DNA of 64,000 nt. Source: Thauera sp. Lineage in GTDB: Bacteria; Pseudomonadota; Gammaproteobacteria; Burkholderiales; Rhodocyclaceae. This document shows, one piece after another, positions 25,954 through 35,131 of this stretch; the stretch's first letter is position 1, and every line of letters begins with the position of its first letter. The stretch lies in assembly GCA_017302295.1 (NCBI GenBank), contig JAFLDS010000007.1, positions 140,724 to 204,723 of the forward strand, in the 5' to 3' direction. A program made the position numbers and the translations under genes. The notes beneath the pieces are model-generated. The model saw only the letters and a list, made by a program, of their open reading frames with translations. It ran no database searches and had not been told where the DNA came from.

Positions 25954-26556
25954 TTACCGGGCGGCAAGCTTCGCAGCGATCGCCGCAACATGCTTGCCCT
26001 GGAACCGGGCGATGGCAAGCTCGTTCTCGCTCGGCATGCGCGAGCCATCGCCCGCCGCAAGCGTTGTCGCACCGTACGGACTGCCCCCCGTAATCTCGCT
26101 CATGATCGTCTGGCGTGCTTCCGAGTAAGGGACGCCGACGATGACCATGCCGTGATGCAGCAGCGTGGTGTGGAAGCTGGTGATCGTGGTTTCCTGCCCG
26201 CCGTGCTGGGTCGCGGTGCTGGCGAAAACGCTACCGACCTTGCCAATCAGGGCGCCCTTAGCCCACAGCCCGCCGGTCTGATCGAGGAAGTTGCGCATCT
26301 GGGAAGCCATGTTGCCGAATCGGGTCGGCGTGCCGAAGATGATCGCATCGTATTCCGGGAGTTCTCCCACCGTGGCAATGGGCGCGGCCTGGTCGAGCTT
26401 GATGCCGGACGAGCGGGCAATTTCTTCAGGCACCAACTCCGGGACACGCTTGATCGTGGCCTGCGCGCCCGCTTCCCTGACGCCTTCAGCAACGGCCGAT
26501 GCCATCGTTTCGATGTGCCCATACGACGAGTAATACAAAACAAGAACCTTCGTCAT
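25954..26556 (-). CDS. wrbA: NAD(P)H:quinone oxidoreductase WrbA
   Basis: 200-residue flavodoxin-fold enzyme. It shows the FMN phosphate loop in [15 protein letters not shown], the [22 protein letters not shown] stretch and the WrbA-specific TEMES-like tail region ([20 protein letters not shown]). Length and ending ([13 protein letters not shown]) match the family. It reduces quinones by two electrons with NAD(P)H, avoiding semiquinone radicals. The start ATG 26556 is chosen because GGAG lies ten bases upstream and earlier in-frame Met codons add non-family sequence. It is divergent from a truncated hydrolase gene. Confidence 0.95.
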   Translation of the reverse strand: MTKVLVLYYSSYGHIETMASAVAEGVREAGAQATIKRVPELVPEEIARSSGIKLDQAAPIATVGELPEYDAIIFGTPTRFGNMASQMRNFLDQTGGLWAKGALIGKVGSVFASTATQHGGQETTITSFHTTLLHHGMVIVGVPYSEARQTIMSEITGGSPYGATTLAAGDGSRMPSENELAIARFQGKHVAAIAAKLAAR

Positions 26557-26749
26557 TGCGTCTTCTCCGTGGGATTGATAGTGCATCAGGGAACCGCCGG
26601 CCTCGCGCGTGGCGCACTGCATGGGAGGGGCAAGCGTCACGCAGTTTAGGGCCGGGCGGCGTGACCGTAACGGCGCCCACCCGACCGATGCTCTCATGCC
26701 CGGGATGTGGAAACCCCGTTCAAGGACCGGTCCTCGTCCAGGGACTGGA

Positions 26750-27178
26750 ACTGTGCGGCCAGAGCTGAAGGAGACGTTCCCCGATGCGCCCTATATCGCC
26801 CGGCCTGGCCAGATCAACGCCTGGGACAACGAGGATTTCGTCAACGCAGTCAAGGCCACCGGCAAGAAGCAATTGATCATCGCCGGCGTGGTCACTGAGG
26901 TCTGCGTCGCGTTCCCGGCGCTGTCGGCGATCGAAGCCGGCTATGACGTGTTCGTGGTCACCGACGCCTCGGGCACCTTCAACCAGATGACCCGCGACGC
27001 GGCCTGGAACCGCATGTCGCAGGCCGGTGTGCAGCTAATGTCCTGGTTCGCCGTCGCCAGCGAGTTGCACCGCGACTGGCGTAACGACGTGGAAGGCCTG
27101 GCCACACTGCTCAACAACCACATCCCGGACTACCGCAATCGGATGAGTACCTACGCGGCCATGTCCAAGGCCAAGTAA
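26750..27178 (+). pseudogene. 5'-truncated isochorismatase-family (YcaC-like) hydrolase gene
   Basis: The C-terminal two thirds of a YcaC-type cysteine hydrolase are intact: [20 protein letters not shown], then AGVVTEVCVAFPALSAIEAG (with the catalytic Cys in TEVCV), TRDAAW and HRDWRNDVEGLATLL. Family-like sequence starts near 26760, while intact members have about 70 further N-terminal residues including the catalytic Asp, which are absent. Without them no activity is expected. A Gly/Arg-rich frame reads upstream into this one but looks non-coding. An intrinsic terminator follows. Confidence 0.75.
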
Positions 27179-27190
27179 GCCGCTGCCCAA

Positions 27191-27222
27191 GACCGCACCC
27201 GCACGGGCGCGGCCTCTTTTTT
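27191..27222 (+). terminator. Intrinsic terminator after the truncated hydrolase
   Basis: CCGCACCCG and CGGGCGCGG form a stem with one mismatch around a two-base loop, followed by CCTCTTTTTT. Fits a rho-independent terminator on the plus strand 13 bases after the stop codon. Confidence 0.6.
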
Positions 27223-27343
27223 GGCTGGCCCCGTCCGTTTCCGGGACGACGCACGAGGAAATCGACATTCGATGCACGCACAAGCCGCGAGATGGCATGA
27301 TCGCCGCTCGCTTCAAAGGTTTAAGACCGCACAAGAACAGACC

Positions 27344-28276
27344 ATGGACCTCACCCAGATTACCGAATCCCTGCAACGCGACGCGGTGTGGGTCGTGTTC
27401 TTTAATGTGCTGATGCAGCAGGTGGGGCTGCCGGTACCGGTCGTGCCGACCCTTCTGCTGGCGGGCAGCCTGGTGCTCGGTGCCGAGCAGATGGCCGGGC
27501 TGCTGGCGGCGGCCGTGCTGGCCTCGGTGTTCGCCGACTGGCTGTGGTATCTCGCCGGGCGGGCCTTCGGCTACCGTGTGCTGTCGGGGCTGTGCAAGCT
27601 GTCGATCAATCCGGGCTCGTGCGTCACGCAGACCGAGGCGCGCTTCGTGCGCTGGGGCCTGGCGTCCCTCGTCGTCGCCAAGTTCATTCCGGGCTTCTCG
27701 ACGGTCGCGCCGCCGATCGCGGGTGCGCTGCGCATGCACCAGGTCGGCTTCCTCATCGCCGCAGGATTCGGTGCCGCGCTGTGGGCAGGCGTGGCGCTGG
27801 GCGTCGGCTGGCTGATGCGCGACGAAGTGCAGGTCGCTATCGCCTATCTCGATCGGCATGTGAGCACCGCGGCCACCATCGTGGTGGCGTTGCTGGCGAT
27901 CTGGCTGGGGTGGAAACTCTGGCAGAAGTACCGTTTCCGTCGCCTGTCCGGCCTTCCCCACATCACCCCGGGAGAACTGATCGACGCCTTGCAGACCGCC
28001 GAGCCCCCGCTGTTTCTGGATCTGCGCGGTCCGACGATGGTGGCGCAGACGGGGCATGTCGCCGGTGCGACGGTCGCGGAACTCGATTTTCTGCTGGATG
28101 CCGTCGGCAACTGGCCGCACGAGCGTTCCATCGTGACGATGTGCGCCTGTCCGGGCGACGCCACCGCGATCGAGGCGGCCCGGCAGCTGCTCGCCGCCGG
28201 CTACCTTTCGGTGCGTCCGTTGCAGGGCGGTTATGAAGCGTGGCTGGCGCTGGAGCCCGGGCAGCCACGCGGGTAG
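27344..28276 (+). CDS. DedA-family membrane protein fused to a rhodanese domain
   Basis: 310 residues. Residues 1-200 form a DedA/SNARE-associated membrane domain. It has QQVGLPVPVVPTLLLAGSLV, the conserved ADWLWYLAGRAFGYRVL stretch and FVRWGLASLVVAKFIPGFST (the F-x-R-x-x-P-like region) with about five membrane segments. Residues ~215-305 form a rhodanese domain with ELIDALQTAEPPLFLDLRG and the loop CACPGD (candidate sulfur-carrying Cys C267). DedA proteins act in lipid flipping and membrane homeostasis; the rhodanese part suggests a link to sulfane sulfur or redox. ATG 27344 is preferred over an upstream start lacking family sequence. Confidence 0.88.
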   Translation: MDLTQITESLQRDAVWVVFFNVLMQQVGLPVPVVPTLLLAGSLVLGAEQMAGLLAAAVLASVFADWLWYLAGRAFGYRVLSGLCKLSINPGSCVTQTEARFVRWGLASLVVAKFIPGFSTVAPPIAGALRMHQVGFLIAAGFGAALWAGVALGVGWLMRDEVQVAIAYLDRHVSTAATIVVALLAIWLGWKLWQKYRFRRLSGLPHITPGELIDALQTAEPPLFLDLRGPTMVAQTGHVAGATVAELDFLLDAVGNWPHERSIVTMCACPGDATAIEAARQLLAAGYLSVRPLQGGYEAWLALEPGQPRG

Positions 28277-28356
28277 GTCGCTGCGGCTCGCCCGCCGGCC
28301 ACCTTCGCCGCCGTGAAAACCGCCTCAGGCCGCCATCGACCCACGGATGGCGCGGA

Positions 28357-29361
28357 CTACTTGGCGCTGCGCAGCCTGGCCAGTTCGGCATTGACTTCGT
28401 TCATCAGATCCTCGCCGACCTCCCGGGTGTACTTGTCGATGACCGGCTTGAGGCGCTCGCGGGCACGGGCGACTTCGGACGCCGGCAGTTCATTCACCTG
28501 CAGGTGCTGCTTCAGGTATTCGAGCGCCTGGGCCTCCTTTTCGCGCGACACCTTGCGCTCGTAATCGCGCGCCTCAAGGGCGGCGTCCTGCAGGATCTTC
28601 TGATCGGCCGGGGGCAGGCTGTCCCAGGTCTTCTTGCTGACGATCATGATCTGCGGGTTGTACTGGTGGCGGGTCAGGGTCAGGTATTTCTGCACCTCGT
28701 AGAATTTCTGCACCTGCAACGTGACCAGCGGGTTGGTCGCGCCATCCACGGCCCTGGTCTCCAGTGCGCCGTAGACCTCGGGGAAAGGCAGTGGCGTCGC
28801 GTTGGCGCCCAGCGCATTCATCGTCTCGACATACACCGGCGTCTGGATGACGCGGATCTTCAGCCCTTGCAGGTCTTCGAGCTTGTTGATCGGGCGCTTG
28901 CCGTTCGAGATGTGGCGGAACCCCAGTTCGGGGTAGGCCAGGCCGATCAGATTCTTTGCCGGCAGCTTGTCCATCAGCCGCTTTCCGACCGGGCCGTCGA
29001 CGATCGCGTACGCCTCGGCATTGCTGTTGAACAGGAACGGAAAGTCGAGGAAGGAGAATTCCTTGGACACGCCGTTGAGCAGCGAGGCGTTCATCACCGA
29101 CATGTCGATGATGCCGCCCTGCAGCGAGGACACCGTCTGCAGGTCGCCGCCCAGCGCGCCGCCGCCGAAGATCTTGACGTTCAGCTTGCCGCCGCTCCTT
29201 TCCTTGACCAGCGCGGCGAACTTCTCGACGCCGTCGTATTGCGCGGTGCCGGGGTTGGTCTGCATCGCGAGCTTGAGATCGCGCGCATCGGCAACGCCGG
29301 CGGCAAGCAGGGACAGCGCGCCCAGCACGCCGGTCAGCAGTTTTTTCGTTCGAATGTTCAT
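28357..29361 (-). CDS. TRAP transporter substrate-binding protein (DctP family)
   Basis: 334-residue periplasmic binding protein with a clear Sec signal peptide (MNIRTKKLLTGVLGALSLLA, cleaved around GVADA-R). DctP motifs are present: GPVGKRLMDKLPAKNLIGLAY, GLKIRVIQTPVYVETMNALG, TPLPFPEVYGALETRAVDGATNP. The last is the substrate-carboxylate binding region with the conserved Arg (KIRV). It should bind an organic acid for tripartite ATP-independent uptake. DctQ and DctM membrane partners are not in the window, so it either pairs with distant ones or is regulatory. It is the last gene of the cluster with the FAD oxidoreductase and TIM-barrel genes. Confidence 0.92.
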   Translation of the reverse strand: MNIRTKKLLTGVLGALSLLAAGVADARDLKLAMQTNPGTAQYDGVEKFAALVKERSGGKLNVKIFGGGALGGDLQTVSSLQGGIIDMSVMNASLLNGVSKEFSFLDFPFLFNSNAEAYAIVDGPVGKRLMDKLPAKNLIGLAYPELGFRHISNGKRPINKLEDLQGLKIRVIQTPVYVETMNALGANATPLPFPEVYGALETRAVDGATNPLVTLQVQKFYEVQKYLTLTRHQYNPQIMIVSKKTWDSLPPADQKILQDAALEARDYERKVSREKEAQALEYLKQHLQVNELPASEVARARERLKPVIDKYTREVGEDLMNEVNAELARLRSAK

Positions 29362-29434
29362 GTTGTCTCCAGAAAACCAGGCTGTTCCCCTTTGCATTGC
29401 GCGGGAACCTGACGCATTTTTCTACCGGCGAAGC

Positions 29435-31204
29435 TCAGTAGATCAGGTCGGCGACGCGATGCCCGGCCGCGGGCGCCATGGCGCCCGCCGCGTGGCGGCC
29501 GGCGATGTAGCCGAAGGTCATGGCGGGGCCGAGGTTGATGCCGCCGGACGGGTAGAAGCCCCCCATCACGCTGGCCATGTCCGTCCCGACGGCGTACAGA
29601 CCCTCGATCGGCGTGTCGTCACCACCCAGCACCTGCGCGCAGCCATTGGTCTTCAGCCCGGCGAAGGTGCCGAAGCTGCCGGGCTGCACCTTCACCGCAT
29701 AGAAGGGGCCGTGCTCGATCGGCGCCACGCACGGGTTGGGTCCGTGCGAGGCGTCGCCCTGCTTGCGGTTGTAAGGCGTCGAGCCGCGCCCGAACTGCGG
29801 GTCCTCGCCGCGCCGCGCATGCTCGTTGAAGTTCTTCACCGTCTCGGCCAGCGCGGCGGGGTCGATGCCGCACGCCTTGGCCAGGGCCTCGATCGAGGCA
29901 CCGCGCTGCAGATAGCCGCTGCGCAGGCAGGGCGCGAGCGGCAGCGGAAAAGGCCGGGCGTAGCCGAGGCCATAGCGGCGCTGGAAACGATGGTCGCAGA
30001 TCAGCCAGGAGGCCACCTCCTGGCCCTCGGGCACCGCGGCCACCATGGCAGCGGTGTAGTCGTAGTAGCCGTCGGCTTCGTTGACGAAGCGCTTGCCGTT
30101 GGCCAGCACCCCGATCACGCCCGGCTTGGCGCGCTCGATGATGTGCGGGAAGTGGCCGACGCTGCCGTCGGCGTGCCGCAGCTTCGACACTGGCGCCCAG
30201 GCGACGGGCGAAGCCAGATCGGTGAGCAGCGAACCGCCCGCCGACTCGCCCAGCGTGATGCCGTCGCCCGAACAGCTCTTCGGCGCCAGCGCCAGATGCT
30301 CCTCGCCGGTCGGCGTGCGCGGGAAGAGCGCCTTGCGCCGCACCACGTCGTTGGGAAAGCCGCCGGCGGCGAGCACCACGCCCCGGGCGGCGCGAATCTC
30401 GATCTCGCCATTCGCGCTTGCCACGACCGCGCCGCGCACGACGCCGTCCTCGACAATCAGCCGCCGCGCAGGGGCCGACTCGATCAGCCGCACGCCCAGC
30501 GTCTCGGCCGATTTCGCCAGCCGCGCGACCAGGGCCACGCCATTCACCAACTGCATCGCGCGGCCGTGCAAGGCGAGATCCCACAAGTGGCGGCACACGC
30601 GCTTCACCACATGACGCAGCGACTTGAACGAGCGCGTCATGGAGAGGAAGGCGCCGAGGTCCGCCCCGGCCATGATCGGCATGCCGATGAATGAGGTCTC
30701 GCGCATGGTCTTGCGCAGGCGACCGATCAGGGTCCCCAGCTCGCGGCCGTCGTACGGTGCGGCAATGAGCTGATGCCCCTGCGTCGCGGCGCCGGGCACC
30801 CTGCCATGGATGTCGGGAATCGCGTTGCCATCGACGAACTGCAGGGCGGTGTGCTCCTCGAAGAAGGCCACCATCTTCGGGCCGTTGTCGAGGAAGGCGT
30901 CGATGCGCTCGGGGTCGTAGCGGTCGCCGAGTTCGTTGCGCAGGTAGGTGCGTGGCTGCTGCGGATCTTCATGGATGCCGGCGCGCCGGGCGAGCGGATT
31001 GCCGGGCACCCACATCCAGCCGCCCGACCACGCGGTCGCACCGCCGAACACCGGTTCTTTCTCGACGACCACGACGTTCAGGCCGTGCCATGCGGCGGTC
31101 ACCGCCGCGGCCAGACCGGAGGCGCCGGAGCCGATCACGAGCAGGTCGCAGTTCATCCGGTTCGGGTGGGTCGTATTCATCGCTGCGTTCCTCGGGCCGT
31201 TCAT
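29435..31204 (-). CDS. FAD-dependent oxidoreductase (KstD/fumarate-reductase-like)
   Basis: 589-residue flavoprotein. The N-terminal dinucleotide motif GSGASGLAAAVTAAWHG is followed by EKEPVFGGATAWSGGWMWVPGN, the signature of 3-ketosteroid-1-dehydrogenase and fumarate-reductase flavoproteins. The C-terminal GFYPSGGINLGPAMTFGYIAGRHAA closes the FAD domain. These enzymes desaturate or reduce carbon-carbon bonds next to a carbonyl or carboxylate. ATG 31204 overlaps the stop of the upstream TIM-barrel gene (ATGA), so the two are coupled. With the TRAP binding protein and the LysR regulator it suggests uptake and oxidation of a cyclic or unsaturated organic acid; the substrate is unknown. Confidence 0.88.
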   Translation of the reverse strand: MNGPRNAAMNTTHPNRMNCDLLVIGSGASGLAAAVTAAWHGLNVVVVEKEPVFGGATAWSGGWMWVPGNPLARRAGIHEDPQQPRTYLRNELGDRYDPERIDAFLDNGPKMVAFFEEHTALQFVDGNAIPDIHGRVPGAATQGHQLIAAPYDGRELGTLIGRLRKTMRETSFIGMPIMAGADLGAFLSMTRSFKSLRHVVKRVCRHLWDLALHGRAMQLVNGVALVARLAKSAETLGVRLIESAPARRLIVEDGVVRGAVVASANGEIEIRAARGVVLAAGGFPNDVVRRKALFPRTPTGEEHLALAPKSCSGDGITLGESAGGSLLTDLASPVAWAPVSKLRHADGSVGHFPHIIERAKPGVIGVLANGKRFVNEADGYYDYTAAMVAAVPEGQEVASWLICDHRFQRRYGLGYARPFPLPLAPCLRSGYLQRGASIEALAKACGIDPAALAETVKNFNEHARRGEDPQFGRGSTPYNRKQGDASHGPNPCVAPIEHGPFYAVKVQPGSFGTFAGLKTNGCAQVLGGDDTPIEGLYAVGTDMASVMGGFYPSGGINLGPAMTFGYIAGRHAAGAMAPAAGHRVADLIY

Positions 31205-32016
31205 GCGTCCACTTGCGCGAGCACGCGCCGGGTCGCCGCCAGTGCCCGGCGCGCACGTTCGGTGGCGCCGACCGTCCTGGCCAGCGCCTGGGTGGGGGCT
31301 TCGATGCTGAGCGGAATGTCGCGCGGAACGGCGCGCAGCAGCCCGAGCAGATCGAGGCCGCCCTCGCCGGGAAACAGCCTTTCGGCGCGCGCCTCGGCAA
31401 GAATCGCGTCCATCGTCGGCGGAATCTGGGCGGGCACATCGCAGAACTGCATGAAGCGCAGCCGCGATGGCGGAATCGACGCGATGTCCTCGATGCGGCT
31501 GCGCGAGCGGCTCAGGTGGAAGGGGTCGATCAGCACGCCGGCATTGTCGCGACCGCTGCGCTCGACGATGCGCGCGGCCTGCGGCAGATCCTTCGCATCG
31601 GTCCAGGGCATGAACTCGAGGCCCGCGCTGAGGCCGTAGCCGGCGGCAAGGTCGCAGAACGCGGCGAAGGTATCGGCGAGCCGTGCTTCCTCGGGGTCGT
31701 TGCCAGCCACCAGCAGATCGCTCGCGCCGAGCCGCGCGGCGGTGGCGACGGCGGCTTCGTAGTCGGCGACGCGGGTTTCCGGCTTCATGCGGAAGATCTC
31801 GACATCGAGCACCTTGACGCCGGTGTCGGCGAGGCGGCGCTCGAGGTCGCGCAGCAGCGGCGTGTCGCCGACGAGGTCGTACTGCGGCTCGGTCGGCGTG
31901 GCCGGCAGCAGCCGGATGCCGACGTGGCTGAAGCCGGCTTCGGCGGCGCAGGTCACCATGTCGGGCGGGGCGAGCTCCAGCACCGTGAGAGCGGCGAGCG
32001 AGATGGGGCGGGTCAT
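31201..32016 (-). CDS. Sugar phosphate isomerase/epimerase-like TIM-barrel protein
   Basis: 271-residue protein of the xylose-isomerase-like TIM-barrel family (IolE / dehydroshikimate-dehydratase type). Metal-ligand candidates lie at the strand ends: LEFMPWTDAKD, GVLIDPFHLSRS, MQFCDVPAQIP and LFPGEGGLDLL. This matches the usual E, D-x-x-H, D and E pattern. Such enzymes isomerise, epimerise or dehydrate sugar- or quinate-like compounds. ATG 32016 is chosen; upstream codons extend into the divergent regulator's promoter. It is first gene of the three-gene cluster and transcribed away from the LysR gene. Confidence 0.88.
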   Translation of the reverse strand: MTRPISLAALTVLELAPPDMVTCAAEAGFSHVGIRLLPATPTEPQYDLVGDTPLLRDLERRLADTGVKVLDVEIFRMKPETRVADYEAAVATAARLGASDLLVAGNDPEEARLADTFAAFCDLAAGYGLSAGLEFMPWTDAKDLPQAARIVERSGRDNAGVLIDPFHLSRSRSRIEDIASIPPSRLRFMQFCDVPAQIPPTMDAILAEARAERLFPGEGGLDLLGLLRAVPRDIPLSIEAPTQALARTVGATERARRALAATRRVLAQVDA

Positions 32017-32097
32017 GTTTCGGACAGTCCGGTTCGGTTGCGATGAGGGCAATCTACAGAAAACGGATCGTACGAAATACGCTTGAAATGTGATGCT

Positions 32098-32113
32098 ATG
32101 ATTCACGAATCAT
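32098..32113. promoter_or_regulatory. 16-bp palindrome in the lysR/TIM-barrel intergenic region
   Basis: ATGATTC and GAATCAT surround a two-base centre and overlap the start codon of the LysR gene. LysR regulators bind interrupted palindromes between divergent genes, so this may be its autoregulatory site. A second short palindrome TCGTACGA lies at about 32068-32075. Confidence 0.4.
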
Positions 32114-33026
32114 GAGCCTTAAATTCCACCTCGACGACCTCCGCGTGTTCTGTCTGGCGGCGCGCAAGGCCAGCTTCGCGGCGACGGCGGCGGAGCTGGG
32201 CACGTCGCAGGCCTTCGTCAGCAAGCGCATCGCGATCCTCGAGAAGGCGCTCGGCGTCACGCTGTTCCACCGCGCCGCGCGGCGCGTGACGGTGACCGAC
32301 GACGGCGAGCGCGTGTATGCGTCGGCGCAGCAGATCTTCGAGGGCGTCGAGCACATGGCCGACACCGTGGCCGGCGGGCGGATCGATCCTCGCGGCGCGC
32401 TGCGCGTGACCACCAGCTTCCGCCTCGGGCGCAAGCACATCGCGCCGACGCTGTCGCTGCTGGCGCAGCGCTATCCCGAACTCGACATCACGCTGGACGT
32501 GGTCGACCGCCGGGTCGATCTGATCAGCGAGAACATCGACCTCGACGTGCGCGTGGGCGACGTCGAGGAGCCGCATCTGGTCGCCCACCGCATCGCCGAA
32601 AGCAGCCGCATCCTGTGCGCGGCGCCGGCCTATCTCGAACGCCGCGGCGTTCCGGCCGTCCCTGCGGATCTGAGCCGGCACGAATGCCTGGTGTTGCGCG
32701 ACCGCTTCCAGGCCTTCGGCGTGTGGCGGGTGGAAGGCCCGAACGGCACCGAGAAGGTGAAGGTCACCGGGCGGCTGTCATGCAACAACTCCGAGATCGT
32801 GCGCGGCTGGGCCATCGACGGCCACGGCATCCTGCTGACCTCGGAATGGGACGTGCACGACGACATTGCCGCCGGCCGCCTGGTCCGGTTCATGCCGGCG
32901 TATACGCAACACGCCGACATCTGGGCGGCGACCACGGTGCGCCTGAGCCACTCGGCGAAGGTGCGGGTATGCGTTCAATTCCTGCAGGAGCAGCTCGCCA
33001 GCGGTCCTTTCGCGCTGCAGCGATAG
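32112..33026 (+). CDS. LysR-family transcriptional regulator (DmlR-like)
   Basis: 304 residues. The N-terminal winged helix is standard: LDDLRVFCLAARKASFAATA, then ELGTSQAFVSKRIAILEKAL. The effector domain begins near residue 90 (GALRVTTSFRLGRKHIAPTL) and contains DVVDRRVDLISENIDLDVRV, typical of the DmlR/CrgA branch that controls genes for organic-acid breakdown. It is divergent from the three-gene cluster at 28357-32016 across 95 bases, the classic LysR-target arrangement. It therefore most likely activates that cluster in response to its substrate. Confidence 0.92.
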   Translation: MSLKFHLDDLRVFCLAARKASFAATAAELGTSQAFVSKRIAILEKALGVTLFHRAARRVTVTDDGERVYASAQQIFEGVEHMADTVAGGRIDPRGALRVTTSFRLGRKHIAPTLSLLAQRYPELDITLDVVDRRVDLISENIDLDVRVGDVEEPHLVAHRIAESSRILCAAPAYLERRGVPAVPADLSRHECLVLRDRFQAFGVWRVEGPNGTEKVKVTGRLSCNNSEIVRGWAIDGHGILLTSEWDVHDDIAAGRLVRFMPAYTQHADIWAATTVRLSHSAKVRVCVQFLQEQLASGPFALQR

Positions 33027-33048
33027 TCGATGGCACCGCCGGCCACCA

Positions 33049-33150
33049 TCAGCCGGCCAGGTTGCGCATCAGCCGCAGGTCGGTTTCGAACGGCTCGGCG
33101 CGCTCGACGACCCGCGCCAGGCGCACGAACTTGGCCGACTCAACGGGAGA
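33049..33150 (-). pseudogene. Possible C-terminal gene remnant
   Basis: A minus-strand frame reads LSPVESAKFVRLARVVERAE then PFETDLRLMRNLAG and a stop. Composition and helix pattern look protein-like, but no start codon or upstream domain is visible before the macrodomain gene. It may be the tail of a lost gene; the family is not recognised. Confidence 0.3.
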
Positions 33151-33160
33151 CAAGACGCCG

Positions 33161-33721
33161 TCAGTCGAACAGCGCCGCGGCGAGAAAGGCGTCGGCCTGC
33201 CGACGACTGAAGAACACCAGCCGCACTTCAGCGATCGTGTCGTCCGTCGAGAGAAACTCGCCGAGCGCACGCGACACCACCCGCGCCGCCTCGTCCGGCG
33301 GATAGCCGAACACTCCGGTGGAAATCGCTGGGAAGGCCAGCGTCTTCAGGCCCTGCTCGCGCGCGAGCGCAAGTGCGTTGCAGTAGCAACTGGCCAGCAG
33401 TCGCGGCTCGTCGCCATCGTGCTGGCCGAAGACCGGACCAACCGTGTGGATGACGTGACGCGCCGGCAGGTCGCCTGCAGTGGTGACGACCACCTCTCCG
33501 GTGGGCAGACCCTGGGGGTAACGCGTGCGACGAATCTCTCGACAGGCCTCGAGGATGGCCGGCCCCCCGGCGCGGTGGATGGCGCCATCGACGCCGCCCC
33601 CGCCGAGCAGGCTGGAATTGGCGGCGTTGACAATGGCATCGACCGCCTGTGCGGTGAGATCGCCGACCCGAATCGAGATCCGCCCACCGGCCGCGGTGGC
33701 AATCACTTCGGACGCGCTCAT
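33161..33721 (-). CDS. Macrodomain protein (O-acetyl-ADP-ribose deacetylase type)
   Basis: 186-residue macrodomain. It has the ADP-ribose pocket motif VDAIVNAANSSLLGGGGVDGAIHRAGG, the phosphate loop ISTGVFGYPPDEAARVV and the strand VVTTAGDLPARHVIHTVGPV. The NAANSSLLGGGGVDGAIH pattern is that of YmdB/MacroD-type enzymes that remove ADP-ribose from proteins or hydrolyse O-acetyl-ADP-ribose. ATG 33721 fits the family N-terminus. It follows a 110-base gap after the DoxX gene on the same strand, so it may share its transcript with the bufferin operon, though no functional link is known. Confidence 0.92.
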   Translation of the reverse strand: MSASEVIATAAGGRISIRVGDLTAQAVDAIVNAANSSLLGGGGVDGAIHRAGGPAILEACREIRRTRYPQGLPTGEVVVTTAGDLPARHVIHTVGPVFGQHDGDEPRLLASCYCNALALAREQGLKTLAFPAISTGVFGYPPDEAARVVSRALGEFLSTDDTIAEVRLVFFSRRQADAFLAAALFD

Positions 33722-33833
33722 GCCTGCCCTCCTGTGTTCGACCGCCACCCGCACTGCCGCATGCGGGCGGCGCATCGTTGGATTCAGTATAGGAAGGAAA
33801 GGCCTCAACGAAGGCTGTCGCGTCGTCTCCGGA

Positions 33834-34361
33834 TCAGCGGCAGCGCGCTGCAATCCAGCGATCGATCGAGATGGCTCCGGGCCCCTGCGCGACCAGGTAA
33901 AGCAGCACCGCAGCCCAGACGCCATGGGTCGGATAGGCGCCGGGGTAGACGAAGAGCTGGATCACCGCCGTCATGCCGAGCAGCGCCAGCGCGGAGAATC
34001 GGGTCGCCAGACCGAGCAGCAGCAACAGCGGGAACAGGTGCTCGGCGAACGCCGCCATGGGCGCCGCGATCTCGGGCGGAAGCAGAGGCAGACGGTACTC
34101 GTCGGCAAACAGGGCAACGGCCGAATCCGCCAGGCGCGGGATGCCGACGCTGAAAGTGCCGTCGATCAGGTCGATCGCCAGGCCCTCTACCTTGGTCTGG
34201 CCAGACTTCCAGAAAACGGCGGCAATCGAAAAGCGCGCCAGCAAGGCGATGAAGTCGTGCGGCACGCGGGCACACAGCGCGATGGCGCGGCGGATCGCGC
34301 CGGTGAGCGTGTTCGTGCATTGAGCCGGCCGTGGCCGGGCGTCCACAAGTGGCGTATTCAT
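33834..34361 (-). CDS. DoxX-family membrane protein of the bufferin operon
   Basis: 175-residue inner-membrane protein with the DoxX pattern: LLARFSIAAVFWKSGQTKVE (first helix with the conserved Arg and Lys), then LFPLLLLLGLATRFSALALL, LGMTAVIQLFVYPGAYPTH and a final helix before GPGAISIDRW. Four membrane segments are expected. DoxX proteins are regular members of bufA-bufB-bufC clusters (BufD). Its start ATG 34361 is two bases after the BufC stop, so it is coupled to that gene. Possible roles are in membrane redox or in exporting or anchoring the peptide system. Confidence 0.9.
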   Translation of the reverse strand: MNTPLVDARPRPAQCTNTLTGAIRRAIALCARVPHDFIALLARFSIAAVFWKSGQTKVEGLAIDLIDGTFSVGIPRLADSAVALFADEYRLPLLPPEIAAPMAAFAEHLFPLLLLLGLATRFSALALLGMTAVIQLFVYPGAYPTHGVWAAVLLYLVAQGPGAISIDRWIAARCR

Positions 34362-34363
34362 GG

Positions 34364-35131
34364 TCAGTTCCTGGCTGATGAGCGCAGCGCACCCAGCGCA
34401 CCGTGGCGGATCAGCAGCGCGAGGTTCTCCGCAAGGTCGAAGGACGGGTCGGCAGACGCGGCGGCGGCGGCCTCGCCCAGCGTGGTTTCCGCAGCAAGCG
34501 CAGCGGCGAAGATGCCGCCCCCCGGCGGGAGTCGCAGCACGAGCACCTCGAGCATCGGACGCAACACCAGTGCCGACTCCGCGGCGTAGGGATCGACCTC
34601 GGCAAGCGCGCCCACCCCGTGATGGGCGCCCCACAGCGACACCACCGCATGGGCGGACTGCAGCACCGCCGCCGCGGGGTGCAGCGCCAGGCGCAGGCCG
34701 GGCAACGCGGCCGGATCGGCCAGCAGGGGCGCAATGTCGTCAGCCGCCAGGACCGGCGCATCCGCAGCATGCAGGGAGGCCAGGCGCAGCCATTCGAGCC
34801 GCGCCATGTCGGCCAGGTAGGGAACCTGCCGCGCGGGCTCGAACTGCGCGACGAAGGCGGGAAAGTCGTGCCCGTACTCATGCAGCAGCGGCGAACGGGG
34901 TGGATGGGCGCGCAGGAAGACGCGCGCCATCGCGCAGAAGAAATCCTCTCCCACCAGTTGCTGCGTGACCGGAAAGCTGTCGGCCAGCACGCCCGTCAGC
35001 GCCGTGGTGACATTGTTGCGATAGACGGCAAAGCGCCGCATCGGGTCGACGCCGTTCCAGGCAGTCAAGCCGGCCGGCACGGCGACGTCAGGGTCGAGCA
35101 GCGCCGCGGCGAATGCGGCATGGGCGGTCAT
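34364..35131 (-). CDS. bufC: BufC/HvfC-family peptide modification partner (DUF2063)
   Basis: 255-residue protein of the DUF2063 family. It has the N-terminal [16 protein letters not shown], then [20 protein letters not shown] and [20 protein letters not shown], and the [20 protein letters not shown] region. In bufferin and related systems BufC/HvfC binds the precursor peptide and delivers it to the iron enzyme BufB. Its ATG at 35131 overlaps the bufB stop (35128), typical for this pair. It forms a complex with the MNIO enzyme encoded just upstream. Confidence 0.92.
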   Translation of the reverse strand: MTAHAAFAAALLDPDVAVPAGLTAWNGVDPMRRFAVYRNNVTTALTGVLADSFPVTQQLVGEDFFCAMARVFLRAHPPRSPLLHEYGHDFPAFVAQFEPARQVPYLADMARLEWLRLASLHAADAPVLAADDIAPLLADPAALPGLRLALHPAAAVLQSAHAVVSLWGAHHGVGALAEVDPYAAESALVLRPMLEVLVLRLPPGGGIFAAALAAETTLGEAAAAASADPSFDLAENLALLIRHGALGALRSSARN

